Assembly (NCBI GenBank): GCA_026196615.1
Contig: JAPHSW010000185.1
Location: forward strand, 1-36,190
DNA: 36,190 nucleotides
Direction of reading: 5' to 3'
Source of the DNA: Gammaproteobacteria bacterium
GTDB lineage: Bacteria; Pseudomonadota; Gammaproteobacteria; GRL18
Positions 14,144 through 23,129 of this stretch are shown here, in pieces (within the stretch, counting starts at the first letter, position 1; each line of letters opens with the position of its first letter). The position numbers and the translations under genes are program-made. A model generated the notes under the pieces. It did not search any database, was not told the origin of the DNA, and saw only the letters and a program-made list of their open reading frames with translations.

Positions 14144-15571
14144 ATGTCTGATACCAATAATGATTCACCTAACACCTCTCAAAAAGTAAATCAGGCAGAA
14201 AAGCCGTGGAATGGCCGTTTTACTGAACCAACCGATGCTTTTGTTGAGGCTTTTACTGCATCCGTAACCTTTGATCAGCGCATGTATAAACAAGACATTG
14301 CAGGCTCAGTAGCACACGCAAAAATGCTAGCCCATGTGGGTGTTTTAACTGAAAGTGAGCGTGATCAGATTATTGATGGCCTTGGAAAAGTGAAATCAAG
14401 CATTGAAGCAGGTGAATTCAATTGGTCAATTACACTTGAAGATGTTCATATGAATATCGAAGCTGCCCTGACAGACTTAATTGGGATAACAGGAAAAAAA
14501 CTACACACTGGTCGCTCCAGAAATGACCAAGTAGCCACTGACATTCGTCTTTATCTACGTGATGAAATTGATCTCATTGTCAGTGAACTGAAACGCCTGC
14601 AAAGCGCATTAATCAACCTTGCTGAAAAAGAAGCTGATACCATTATGCCTGGCTTTACTCATCTACAAACGGCACAGCCAGTTACATTCGGCCATCATAT
14701 GCTGGCCTGGTTTGAAAACCTTGAACGTGATCGTGCTCGTTTTATTGACTGCCGTAAGCGCGTTAATATCATGCCCCTTGGTGCTGCTGCACTTGCCGGG
14801 ACAACCTACCCAATTGATCGTGAATTTACTGCCCGTGAATTAGGCTTTGAAGGTATCTGTGAAAATTCACTGGATGCTGTCAGTGACAGAGATTTCGCCA
14901 TTGAATTAACAGCCAATGCCGCTCTGCTAATGACCCACTTGTCACGCTTTTCTGAAGAGTTAGTCTTATGGGCTTCCGCACAGTTTAATTTTGTTGAGTT
15001 AAGTGACAGTTTCTGTACCGGTTCATCCATTATGCCTCAAAAGAAGAATCCTGACGTACCTGAACTTGTCCGAGGCAAAACAGGCCGTGTTAATGGCCAC
15101 CTTATAAGCCTTCTTACACTCATGAAAGGGCAGCCTCTGGCTTATAACAAAGACAATCAGGAAGATAAAGAACCTTTATTTGATACTGTTGATACACTTA
15201 AAGGCTCTCTCAAAGTCTATGCAGATATGATGCAACATGTTTCTGTGAATAAAGACATCATGCGAGAAGCTGCTATTCGTGGCTTTTCAACTGCTACTGA
15301 CTTAGCCGACTATCTGGTTAGAGCTGGCGTGCCATTTCGTGATGCCCATGAAGTTGTTGGAAAAGCCGTACGTTTAGGTGTAGAGAGTAAGCGAGATTTA
15401 GCTGAAATATCATTAGAGGAATTACAAAGCTTTTCAGACCAGATACAGGCTGATGTCTTTGATGTACTCACATTAGAAGGCTCTGTTTCAGCTCGTAATC
15501 ATCTGGGTGGTACAGCACCTGAACAAGTGCGTGCTGCTGCTGAACGAGCAAAAACAAGAATTAAAGAATAA
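14144..15571 (+). CDS. argH: Argininosuccinate lyase
   Basis: 475 residues. It cleaves argininosuccinate to arginine and fumarate, the last step of arginine synthesis, in the cytoplasm. The superfamily signature [20 protein letters not shown] is intact, including the catalytic-loop serine, as are [12 protein letters not shown] and the [13 protein letters not shown] region with its catalytic histidine. The N terminus has about 18 extra residues ([19 protein letters not shown]) before the conserved [17 protein letters not shown]. Monocistronic here; it ends before an inverted repeat shared with the convergent gene. Confidence 0.97.
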   Translation: MSDTNNDSPNTSQKVNQAEKPWNGRFTEPTDAFVEAFTASVTFDQRMYKQDIAGSVAHAKMLAHVGVLTESERDQIIDGLGKVKSSIEAGEFNWSITLEDVHMNIEAALTDLIGITGKKLHTGRSRNDQVATDIRLYLRDEIDLIVSELKRLQSALINLAEKEADTIMPGFTHLQTAQPVTFGHHMLAWFENLERDRARFIDCRKRVNIMPLGAAALAGTTYPIDREFTARELGFEGICENSLDAVSDRDFAIELTANAALLMTHLSRFSEELVLWASAQFNFVELSDSFCTGSSIMPQKKNPDVPELVRGKTGRVNGHLISLLTLMKGQPLAYNKDNQEDKEPLFDTVDTLKGSLKVYADMMQHVSVNKDIMREAAIRGFSTATDLADYLVRAGVPFRDAHEVVGKAVRLGVESKRDLAEISLEELQSFSDQIQADVFDVLTLEGSVSARNHLGGTAPEQVRAAAERAKTRIKE

Positions 15572-15622
15572 TATTTTTTAGCTTCTAAATTTATTTTAGT
15601 CATATGAACGGGGTGAGAGGAG

Positions 15623-15686
15623 ATAAGTGGTGTGAAGATTGTTAGGTAACTCTCAATCTTGCAATTGTTTTTACAACACCACTTAT
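15623..15686. repeat. Nested inverted repeat between argH and the PAS/GGDEF-like gene
   Basis: ATAAGTGGTGT (15623-15633) and ACACCACTTAT (15676-15686) are perfect 11-bp arms; inside them AAGATTG (15635-15641) pairs with CAATCTT (15654-15660). No T-run follows on either strand, so it is not a standard terminator. It lies exactly between convergent genes, where it could block read-through or be a short repetitive element. Confidence 0.6.
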
Positions 15687-15699
15687 TCAAACAAAAGTC

Positions 15700-16542
15700 T
15701 TAAGCAACTTCTGAATTAAGTTCTACTGCAGCTCTTTCCATAAACATTTGAATATCATCACCTTTTTTCCACTGACTAATGCCATATTTGATATGTTTGG
15801 CATCCAGAGCAACGTTGTGCATACTTTCATTTAACTTTTTAATCAGTACTTCTGCTGATTGATAGGCCGTTTCAGGTAAAAGTAAAACAAAGTCATAGTC
15901 TTCAAGGTGACCCACAATATCTGCCCAACGCATTTGATCTTTCAATAATTGACTGATCATTAAACGCATTTGCTCAATTTTTTCACTAGAGGGTGTTTTT
16001 TGATCAACCGTGTCACCAAGCTGATAATTCACATTCATAAGCACTAAAGACAGGGGATTATTGTATCGACGACTCCTGGAAACCTCTGAGCTTAATGTTT
16101 GAAACATACTATGGTGATTCAACATACCTGTGACTGAGTCATGTGACATTTTATGAGTCAGAGTACTTTCCAATTGCATAAGCTGTTTTTCTGACTGAAC
16201 TTTTTTGCTAGCGTCCGCATAATAACAAACGGTCAAATTCTGATTTTCCTGGCCAAATTGTTCGCCATTGAAATTCATAACATCCTGTAATTCAATCCAT
16301 TTATCTAAAATACCAGCAAAAATTTCTACTCGTACGGTCGCATTAAGCACTTGCGCCAAGCAAGGCTCTTTTATATCATTTTCTGATAAACCAATCAGAG
16401 ACTCTCTCTCCAACCCAATAAAATCACAAAAAGCCTGGTTCAACCAAAAAATACGCTTCTGCTCATCAACGATGATGATAAAAGAAGGACTGTTTTCTAA
16501 CAAATTTAAGCACAGTGATGAGTTGATATCTGGAATTGGCAT
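15700..16542 (-). CDS. PAS domain protein with degenerate GGDEF-like domain
   Basis: 280 residues from ATG 16542, chosen because AGGTG lies 7 nt upstream; an in-frame GTG at 16551 overlaps that site. Residues about 10-110 are a PAS domain (NSPSFIIIVDEQKRIFWLNQAFCDFIGLE). Residues about 130-280 have GGDEF-domain topology: HDSVTGMLNHHSMFQTL at the entry and RWADIVGHLEDYDFVLLLPET in place of the catalytic strand. The GGDEF/GGEEF signature is replaced by LEDYD, so cyclic di-GMP synthesis is unlikely; it may be a receptor or regulatory protein. No membrane segments. Convergent with argH. Confidence 0.75.
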   Translation of the reverse strand: MPIPDINSSLCLNLLENSPSFIIIVDEQKRIFWLNQAFCDFIGLERESLIGLSENDIKEPCLAQVLNATVRVEIFAGILDKWIELQDVMNFNGEQFGQENQNLTVCYYADASKKVQSEKQLMQLESTLTHKMSHDSVTGMLNHHSMFQTLSSEVSRSRRYNNPLSLVLMNVNYQLGDTVDQKTPSSEKIEQMRLMISQLLKDQMRWADIVGHLEDYDFVLLLPETAYQSAEVLIKKLNESMHNVALDAKHIKYGISQWKKGDDIQMFMERAAVELNSEVA

Positions 16543-16845
16543 TATTAACACCTGTTTTTCTATAATAAAGTTTGCAATAATTCATTAATAATGACTCAAG
16601 TATAACACTTAATTTGACTTTTTTTTATTCAAGCACTTCATATTCAGTGTTACATCGCAAATGTTTACTTTTCCCAACAATTTAGATATATCCAAACTGC
16701 CTCACATAATGCCTTAAATTCATTGGCCTTGAAATGTACATTTTATTATTTACTGCTATAATTTTGTGTAACAAATGTCGCTCTAGCAGTAAATTTCTAT
16801 AGGTTTAAACCAATACAATGACTGTTCTACAAAAAAACTTTTTTT
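16543..16845. other. Divergent intergenic region before cyaA
   Basis: Shared by the PAS/GGDEF-like gene and cyaA. AT-rich, no clear promoter or CRP palindrome recognised. A 12-codon frame (ATG 16818 to TAG 16856) overlaps the cyaA start codon in another frame, without a visible ribosome site; it could act as a leader peptide but is not well supported. Confidence 0.35.
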
Positions 16846-19824
16846 ATGACTCCTAGAACAAAAACACACCATCAGAAAACAACAGACAAGTTTTATCTTG
16901 AAAACCTTGATCATAAAAAAATATTACGTAAATTTTTACGCCTTAACAATTTAAAACTTCAACGAACCCAAGAATCACTCAAGCAACGACAGGCCGAATT
17001 TTTACAATTATTGCCACTCTTATTCCATGTAAATCATCCCTCTTTACCAGGCTTTGTCTCCACACAATGCCCTTCCGGTATTTCTAAATTTACACCCGAC
17101 AAAGACAGCATTCGCTATGCAAGAAAAATATCTAAGTCTTTTGAATATAAACGCCGTGCCTATCGACAATATGATATTCATGCACTCTACTTAATGGGCA
17201 GCACTGGAACAATTGCTTATTCAGACAAGAGTGATTTTGATATCTGGGTATGTCATCGAGAAGATCTCACTCAAATTGAACTCAAAGAATTACAAATAAA
17301 AACAGAACATCTCACACAGTGGTGCCTGGAGTTCCACCTTGAGGTTAATTTCTTTTTAATTCATACGGACAATTTTCGTCAGGGAAAAATTGACAAACTG
17401 TCTTCGGAAAGCAGTGGTACTACACAACATTTACTTTTGTTGGAAGAATTCTATCGAACATCGATGCTTTTAGTTGGTCGCTATCCTATTTGGTGGATAG
17501 TCCCCCCTCAATTTGAAAAAGAATATGATGAATATGTAGAAAATATTATCCACAAACGTCTACTCAATGAACATGATTTTTTGAATTTTGGCTCAATTAA
17601 TCACATTCTAGCAGAAGAATTTTATGGTGCAACTTTATGGCACATCTACAAAGGAATTGACTCTCCCTATAAATCAATCTTAAAACTATTATTAATGGAG
17701 TGCTATGCCAAAGAACATCCTAATATTAACCTTCTTTGTTTTCAGTTTAAGCAACTAATCTACGAAAAAGAAACACCAGATATCAATGAACTTGATCCTT
17801 ACATCATGATGATGGATAAAATCACGACTCATCTAATCGCTGAAAACAGTTTAAATCGTCTCGATCTTGCCAGGCAATGTTTATATTTGAAAGTAAATGA
17901 ATCTTTAACTGAATTAAAAACAGCACCATCACATAGCTGGCGCCATACAATCATGAACGATCTGGTATCACAATGGCAATGGAAACAACCTAAACTTTTA
18001 TTACTCGATGGACGAAATCAATGGAAAATTGATGAAGTCAGTAAAGAACATAGGAACATAATTGAATCTCTAACCTATAGCTATCGAAAGTTATCAGATT
18101 ACTTTCGTTATCAAAATAAAGACATACGTATTAGTAAACGAGATTTGCATATTTTGGGTAGAAAACTCTATGCTGCATTTGAAAACAGAGCGGGGAAAAT
18201 TGAAGTCATAGGCCATGATACTGAAATTGATCTCTATGAACCACATGTCTCATTACACACTATTAGCTCAAAATCTAAATCTCATTCAAACAAAGATACT
18301 GGATGGGCCATGTATGTTGGAGCATTTAATAGCCTAAGTAAAACGTCACCTCCACCAATAAAAAAATCAACACATTTGCTCAAATTATTATGCTGGGGAT
18401 TTTTTAATCGAGTCATAAATAACCAGACAAATTTTATATTAAGCAAAGACATCGAAGTACTTAACGCACGTGAAATTAAACAAATCATAGAAACTTTAGA
18501 GAATGTATTTCCTGAAGCGACACCAGGTCGTGCTGGCATGGAAGAACTTGTGAAACCCGCACAACTGAACTTAAATATTTTATTCTTAAATATTGGTATA
18601 GATCCATTTTTAAAATATCATTCAAGTGGCACCCAAATTACAACGAAGCAAACTAACGCACTCAACTACAGTTCAATGCATGAAAACCTTCTTATTACAA
18701 TTGATCAAGTCTTATTAACCAGCTGGCGTGAGGTTATGACTCAACATTTTGAAGGTGAAACAGGTTTGTTGGAATGCCTTTGCCATTATTTAAAATGGAA
18801 TCATGAAACTGAAATAGCTCAAAACTCATCCATTCCAAAACGTCCGACTCTAGTGTGTTGTTTTTCATCAGTTCGTGGTGACGCCATATCCAGATGCATT
18901 AGTGAATTATTCAATAATGTCTTAGATGCATTTCACGGTGATGATAAAGCATTTAATACACGTTACTTATTTTCAGTCGAAGAGAGCTTTTATATCCTAT
19001 GGCAAGATGAGAGTGGAACCAAATATCAAAAAATTCCCGATCAAAAAGAATTATTGAGAGAACTATCTTACCCACTGGCAAAATTTAACTCTCTAACAAT
19101 TGATCCTGATTTCTCAGATTTTAAAGTATTAAAGCTTATTTATAGTAAAAATAAAGAAAACCATATTCAATTGTTTTATCAAAATCATCGTAAAACAGCA
19201 GATATTTATATTATTGACGAGCGTGGTAGTTTGTATCACCAAACAACAGACATTGAAAGTAATAGTATTCACATCAATCATTTTGTATTATTTTTAGATT
19301 CCGTAGTGAATCGACTGAGTTACAGCAGTAGTTATTTTGATAGCTCATATGATAATGTTATGGACAGTACATTTGAGGATTCACTCACCTTATCATTGGC
19401 TGCTCTTAATTTAGATGAACCAGAAATAGACCTCCAGTTAGAAGTTTTTGAAATACAAAAGCAATCTCCAGGTCAGCTAATTCTTGAAGAACAATTTTCA
19501 AAGCTGCAAAGCATGCCTGCCCAGTTTTTTAGAATTCAGGTCATTGCTGATTTAAATAAAGATGGCAGTCGACGGTATGTCATTTATGCTAACGACAAAG
19601 AATTTAACTCATTTGAGTATGGCCGAGACATATACAAAAAAGTAGCTGAAGAAGTGATTACAACCAGACAAAGCAAACAACGTTATCCTATTTACATTAC
19701 AGATATTGATTTATCTCCTGAGCTTAGAGAGGCTGAAAGCAGTCATGGTATTCAGTCAACTCAATTGCTTAAATTTAAGCATGAAATTGAGCGTCGATTA
19801 AATCAGGCAATAAAAAATCTTTAA
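16846..19824 (+). CDS. cyaA: Class I adenylate cyclase
   Basis: 992 residues, somewhat longer than the E. coli enzyme of about 850. It makes cyclic AMP from ATP in the cytoplasm, feeding CRP-type regulators. The catalytic nucleotidyltransferase motif is clear near residue 122: YLMGSTGTIAYSDKSDFDIWVC, with the GS and DxD (SDFDIW) features of class I cyclases. Further family landmarks are WWIVPP, FLNFGSINHILAEEFYGATLWHIYKGIDSPYKS and LLMECYAKEHP. ATG 16846 has no Shine-Dalgarno; class I cyclases are often weakly translated (E. coli cyaA starts with UUG). It is near cyaY as in enterics and pseudomonads, but here two DUF302 genes lie between them. Confidence 0.95.
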   Translation: MTPRTKTHHQKTTDKFYLENLDHKKILRKFLRLNNLKLQRTQESLKQRQAEFLQLLPLLFHVNHPSLPGFVSTQCPSGISKFTPDKDSIRYARKISKSFEYKRRAYRQYDIHALYLMGSTGTIAYSDKSDFDIWVCHREDLTQIELKELQIKTEHLTQWCLEFHLEVNFFLIHTDNFRQGKIDKLSSESSGTTQHLLLLEEFYRTSMLLVGRYPIWWIVPPQFEKEYDEYVENIIHKRLLNEHDFLNFGSINHILAEEFYGATLWHIYKGIDSPYKSILKLLLMECYAKEHPNINLLCFQFKQLIYEKETPDINELDPYIMMMDKITTHLIAENSLNRLDLARQCLYLKVNESLTELKTAPSHSWRHTIMNDLVSQWQWKQPKLLLLDGRNQWKIDEVSKEHRNIIESLTYSYRKLSDYFRYQNKDIRISKRDLHILGRKLYAAFENRAGKIEVIGHDTEIDLYEPHVSLHTISSKSKSHSNKDTGWAMYVGAFNSLSKTSPPPIKKSTHLLKLLCWGFFNRVINNQTNFILSKDIEVLNAREIKQIIETLENVFPEATPGRAGMEELVKPAQLNLNILFLNIGIDPFLKYHSSGTQITTKQTNALNYSSMHENLLITIDQVLLTSWREVMTQHFEGETGLLECLCHYLKWNHETEIAQNSSIPKRPTLVCCFSSVRGDAISRCISELFNNVLDAFHGDDKAFNTRYLFSVEESFYILWQDESGTKYQKIPDQKELLRELSYPLAKFNSLTIDPDFSDFKVLKLIYSKNKENHIQLFYQNHRKTADIYIIDERGSLYHQTTDIESNSIHINHFVLFLDSVVNRLSYSSSYFDSSYDNVMDSTFEDSLTLSLAALNLDEPEIDLQLEVFEIQKQSPGQLILEEQFSKLQSMPAQFFRIQVIADLNKDGSRRYVIYANDKEFNSFEYGRDIYKKVAEEVITTRQSKQRYPIYITDIDLSPELREAESSHGIQSTQLLKFKHEIERRLNQAIKNL

Positions 19825-19833
19825 AATTAGTTT

Positions 19834-20337
19834 TTATTCTAAAGCTGAAACACTTTCTATAATTAACTCAATATCATGCTGCCAACGCTGGAAAATTTCA
19901 TGTAACTCAGCATCTTTTTGATCAGGATCAGGTGCATAAGTTTTTTCAATAAAATGAGGAGACATGGCGGTTAGAATAGTTTCATTCTCTTCTGCAAAAA
20001 TAGCAATAGCTAATGGCAAATAGGGCGTTAGCTGCGGGTATTTCTTAGGAAGCATCTTAATTTCTTCTGCTTTACCAAAAAATACAACTCGATATTTATC
20101 TGTCTGAAAGCCCATACCAGTAAGTCCAATATCAACTCGCTGTACAATACTGATTGTATAACCTGCTTTTTTTATAGCCTCCTGTAAAGCACTCATGGTT
20201 TCCGGAAAAGCCTCGGTTGAACGTCCCATAATTAATTGCTGATGCTCAGCCTGTACACTTGTTGACATGAGCATAAAGGAAGCTACTAAAATAAAGAGTA
20301 TGCGGTTTATAAGTTGTCTTAATTTATAGTGTTTCAT
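19834..20337 (-). CDS. Secreted DUF302 protein
   Basis: 167 residues with a signal peptide (INRILFILVASFMLMSTSVQA, cleavage before EHQQL). The mature protein fits DUF302: a short helix-strand unit (ETMSALQEAIKKAGYTISIVQRVDIGLTGMGFQ) and KYRVVFFGKAEEIKMLPKKYPQLTPYLPLAIAIF. DUF302 proteins are common beside cytochromes in sulfur oxidisers but have no settled reaction. The ATG directly follows the stop of the cytochrome-DUF302 gene, so both belong to one operon and both end up in the periplasm. Confidence 0.8.
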   Translation of the reverse strand: MKHYKLRQLINRILFILVASFMLMSTSVQAEHQQLIMGRSTEAFPETMSALQEAIKKAGYTISIVQRVDIGLTGMGFQTDKYRVVFFGKAEEIKMLPKKYPQLTPYLPLAIAIFAEENETILTAMSPHFIEKTYAPDPDQKDAELHEIFQRWQHDIELIIESVSALE

Positions 20338-21453
20338 CTATAGAGTACTTTCTTCAAGCATTGCTTCATATTTTTCTGACATAAATTCACAACCCTGTTT
20401 TAATTCATCATTATTAAACAATGAACAAAGATAATCAGGATTCACAGTCATAACCATAACAGTATCGTCTTTTTTAACAATGGTGGCCCGAAAAGGCAAA
20501 AACATACCAATACGAGGATCGACTGAAAGTGCCTGATTTAGAAAAGTAAAGTTGCAAAAATAAATTAAATATTCTTCATTGCTTTCATCAGCCTTATCAA
20601 CAAAGCCCTGATTCAAAGTTTGCTCACGGATATAGCGGAAATTATAACCTAATGCAGCTTGTTTTATATTTTCGATTGTTTCTTCTATAGGATAGGAGGA
20701 CTCAAAAACCAGAACAGCATTTTTATTTTTCTGTCCAACACTTTGCTTTTTCGTATCCTTAACTTCTAAAGAACGCAAATAACTCACGACATTATTCACA
20801 TCAACTTCTTTTAGGCCCATTTCAACGGCTGAAACCATAGGCGTTGAATCACGCCCTGTCATAATAATATTTTTTATCATTTGATCAGAAGCAGAAGCTA
20901 AAAATTCGTGATTACCAATAGCAGGCGCAATCAGTTCTGCATCTCTTGGTCGTGAAAAAGTCACTCCTGTTCCTTTACCACCAATGCCTTTTTCACGATG
21001 ACAATTAATACACACTGCTTCATATACAGCCAAGCCCTTCTGAGCATCACCTTCAATTAAATCGTTAGAGTATACAGGCGCTTTTATTTCAGGCTTCCAA
21101 CTTCGTATATAATGAATAATACCCTCAATTTGTCTTTCTGTCAGTGACGTGAATGCAGGCATAATACGACCAGGACGTCCCATCTTTATGGTTTGATGCA
21201 AATAGTGATCTGATGTGGTCCTTAAAAAATCAGGTAAATTTAAAGGAACACCAACACCACCTGCACCTTCACTACCATGACAAACAGCACATTTTTTTTG
21301 GTAAAGTCGTTGCCTTGAATTTTTGTTATTATTTTCATTTTTTGCTGCCAATGCGGTTAGACAAACAACTGAAAAAAAACATGCCAAGACGATCACAACA
21401 AAAGTCTTGTGAAAAGCTCCTGAGATTTGAAATTTAGGCAAAGAATACAGCAT
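20338..21453 (-). CDS. Dihaem cytochrome c with C-terminal DUF302 domain
   Basis: 371 residues. A signal segment (FVVIVLACFFSVVCLTALAA) is followed by two class I cytochrome c domains with haem motifs CAVCH (C55, C58, H59) and CINCH (C148, C151, H152); candidate distal methionines are in GRIMPAF and DSTPMVSAVEM. Residues about 245-371 are a DUF302 domain (YPIEETIENIKQAALGYNFRYIREQ, DPRIGMFLPFRATIVKK). The protein would be periplasmic and pass electrons, plausibly from sulfur oxidation. It starts 3 nt after cyaY and abuts a stand-alone DUF302 gene, so these three genes form one operon. The fusion indicates that DUF302 works directly with the haems. Confidence 0.85.
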   Translation of the reverse strand: MLYSLPKFQISGAFHKTFVVIVLACFFSVVCLTALAAKNENNNKNSRQRLYQKKCAVCHGSEGAGGVGVPLNLPDFLRTTSDHYLHQTIKMGRPGRIMPAFTSLTERQIEGIIHYIRSWKPEIKAPVYSNDLIEGDAQKGLAVYEAVCINCHREKGIGGKGTGVTFSRPRDAELIAPAIGNHEFLASASDQMIKNIIMTGRDSTPMVSAVEMGLKEVDVNNVVSYLRSLEVKDTKKQSVGQKNKNAVLVFESSYPIEETIENIKQAALGYNFRYIREQTLNQGFVDKADESNEEYLIYFCNFTFLNQALSVDPRIGMFLPFRATIVKKDDTVMVMTVNPDYLCSLFNNDELKQGCEFMSEKYEAMLEESTL

Positions 21454-21456
21454 GAA

Positions 21457-21810
21457 TTATCCCAAATCTAACTCAATTTTTTCATCTGATTGTTCGGTTA
21501 AACACCGGTTCAGAGCATCAAAAAATGATTCACCTGTTCTATCATTTTTCCAATCGCGCTGTCCAGTATTGGCATCTTCAACATAATCAAAATGGTAGCC
21601 ACCTGACTTTGCTGCTAGCCATATCTGCAATGCTGCAGTTTGCCGATTAATAATGATTTGCGATTTATTTGCCATAAAAATAGTCAAAATTCCATCTGAT
21701 GATTCATAATCAATTTCATTATCAAGTTCTTCTATTGCATCTTCAATTTCAATGATGACATCTTCAACAAGCTCCTTGAGTTCCGTTTCTGTTATGTTTA
21801 CTTTTGTCAT
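21457..21810 (-). CDS. cyaY: Frataxin-like iron-sulfur assembly protein CyaY
   Basis: 117 residues from ATG 21810, which has TGGAAC upstream and matches the usual CyaY N terminus; an ATG at 21825 is also in frame. CyaY binds iron and modulates cysteine desulfurase in Fe-S cluster assembly. The family core is clear: acidic first helix (TELKELVEDVIIEIEDAIEE), DGILTIFMANKSQIIINRQ, IWLAAKSGGYHFDY and the end segment RTGESFFDALNRCL. It is the first gene of an operon with the cytochrome-DUF302 and DUF302 genes, an unusual pairing. Confidence 0.93.
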   Translation of the reverse strand: MTKVNITETELKELVEDVIIEIEDAIEELDNEIDYESSDGILTIFMANKSQIIINRQTAALQIWLAAKSGGYHFDYVEDANTGQRDWKNDRTGESFFDALNRCLTEQSDEKIELDLG

Positions 21811-21872
21811 ATTTGTTCCAGTCATATTTCTAAACTTTTACCATTAATTTTCATGAATGCAATAATTTTATC

Positions 21873-21915
21873 ATAAAAAAAAGGGCGTAACGGGATTTTC
21901 TCCTGTTACGCCCTT
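21873..21915 (-). terminator. Strong intrinsic terminator of soxYZ
   Basis: On the minus strand AAGGGCGTAAC (21915-21905) pairs perfectly with GTTACGCCCTT (21891-21881), partly extended into the loop, followed by a run of at least six further U. It separates soxZ from cyaY; an open run of G at 21934-21941 lies beside it. Confidence 0.9.
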
Positions 21916-22023
21916 CGCATTACCAACTCAAGATGGGGGGGGATTATCTTTGTGCCGGTAAATTTTTTGCTGACATCCTTTATTTACATAAATGAGATAA
22001 AGGATACCTTTTTTACACTAGAC

Positions 22024-22338
22024 TTACTTAACTTTAGTTTCCAATGTATCACTCTTACCTGTATTATCTTTCCAGGTTAATTTAACTGCATCACCAGAAG
22101 CGCCAGCAAATTTGAAAGAAAGGTATGGGTTTTTAGAGATTGCAACACCCCATTCTGCGTTCATAACAGCAGTGCCATTATGCTCACAATCAACTGCTTC
22201 AATAAAATGAGCTGGGATTACCTTACCGGTTTTCTTATCTTTACGTAATCCAGTTTCCATTTTATGACTGATCAGTGCTTTTACTGTTACTACGCCGTTT
22301 TTCGCTTTTGCGCGTACTTTAATTGAGCTTTTTGCCAT
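22024..22338 (-). CDS. soxZ: Thiosulfate carrier subunit SoxZ
   Basis: 104 residues, the usual size. SoxZ pairs with SoxY to form the periplasmic carrier on which thiosulfate sulfur is held during Sox oxidation. Landmarks: IKVRAKAKNGVVTVKALISHKMETG at the N terminus, AHFIEAVDCEHNG, and WGVAISKNPYLSFKFAGASGDAVKLTWKDN. There is no signal peptide, as expected since SoxZ is exported with SoxY by Tat. It follows soxY by about 95 nt and precedes a strong terminator. Other sox genes (soxXA, soxB) are not in this window. Confidence 0.95.
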   Translation of the reverse strand: MAKSSIKVRAKAKNGVVTVKALISHKMETGLRKDKKTGKVIPAHFIEAVDCEHNGTAVMNAEWGVAISKNPYLSFKFAGASGDAVKLTWKDNTGKSDTLETKVK

Positions 22339-22433
22339 TTTTATTTACCTGTTCGTTTTTTGCACTTCAATCTAAACTGTTCAGATTAAAAGCGTCTTAT
22401 AAACTATTTGTTATGAGCCTAATCTTAGATTGA

Positions 22434-22898
22434 TTAACCGCCACAACCACCGATAGTTACTTTAACTTCTTTTCTGGCACTGTAGAATTTGCCACCAGAT
22501 TCACAAATTGCAATCACATTAGATGTTTTACCCATTTTAATACGAGTAGCAACAAATGCTTCCGCTGCACCTTTCAGGTTAAATTTGCCAATTAGTGGTG
22601 TACCATTTTTCTCTGAAAGAATGGTAATTGATGTTACACCAGCTAAAGTTGAGCTGATAGTTACAGGGACAACTGCACCGTTTTCAGCAATATCAGGAGC
22701 TTTAATATTAATTTTATCACTTGCTTCAGTTAGTTCTGTACCGATAGAGCCTTTCATAGCACTTTGTACATCTTTTGCATCAAAAGCAGCTTTGTTCCAC
22801 GCTAGAACCTGAACAGGTACTAACAAACCACTTGTAGCGGCTAAAGCAACAGCACCAGTGGCCATTGTGTTTTTCAGGAAATGTCTACGTTGCATCAT
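22434..22898 (-). CDS. soxY: Thiosulfate carrier subunit SoxY
   Basis: 154 residues. A twin-arginine signal (MMQRRHFLKNTMATGAVALA, cleavage after VLA) directs Tat export. The C terminus is the flexible GGCGG arm, whose cysteine covalently carries the sulfur substrate. The body shows the SoxY pattern (APDIAENGAVVPVTISSTLAGV, KNGTPLIGKFNL, ARKEVKVTI). ATG 22898 has AAGGA upstream. First gene of the soxYZ pair, with its own -24/-12 promoter candidate 47 nt upstream, just downstream of a histidine kinase / NtrC-type regulator module on the same strand. Confidence 0.96.
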   Translation of the reverse strand: MMQRRHFLKNTMATGAVALAATSGLLVPVQVLAWNKAAFDAKDVQSAMKGSIGTELTEASDKINIKAPDIAENGAVVPVTISSTLAGVTSITILSEKNGTPLIGKFNLKGAAEAFVATRIKMGKTSNVIAICESGGKFYSARKEVKVTIGGCGG

Positions 22899-22954
22899 AT
22901 CATCCTTAGTAGTAATTAATGATTATTGTTTTTTATCATACGATGCATATCTAA

Positions 22955-22972
22955 TAGCATGCATCATGCCAA
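22955..22972 (-). promoter_or_regulatory. Sigma-54 (-24/-12) promoter candidate of soxYZ
   Basis: On the minus strand: TTGGCATGATGCATGCTA. GG (22970-22969) and GC (22958-22957) are exactly 10 nt apart. The -24 part TTGGCA is perfect and the -12 part is ATGC instead of TTGC, as at the sRNA B promoter. Predicted start 22945, giving a 47-nt leader to soxY. Confidence 0.6.
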
Positions 22973-23064
22973 CAATATTATTTCATTAAAATTCAATTAG
23001 ATAGTTAATTTAAAGTCTGATTTTTATATTTTTTATTTTCAGGATGAAAGCAGTTTGCAAGTTT

Positions 23065-23099
23065 CAGTATGCAAATTGCAATTTACTTTTGCAATACTG
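23065..23099 (-). promoter_or_regulatory. Probable activator site upstream of soxYZ
   Basis: CAGTATGCAAA (23065-23075) and TTTTGCAATACTG (23087-23099) form an inverted repeat with one base inserted, centred about 137 nt upstream of the predicted start. Further TTGCAA palindromes and an outer AAGCAGT/ACTGCTT pair surround it. The motif differs from the TGTCATGACA sites, so a different activator, plausibly the NtrC-type regulator next door, is implied. Confidence 0.5.
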
Positions 23100-23129
23100 C
23101 TTGCATGTCTTGTTTATTTTGATAAAAAC

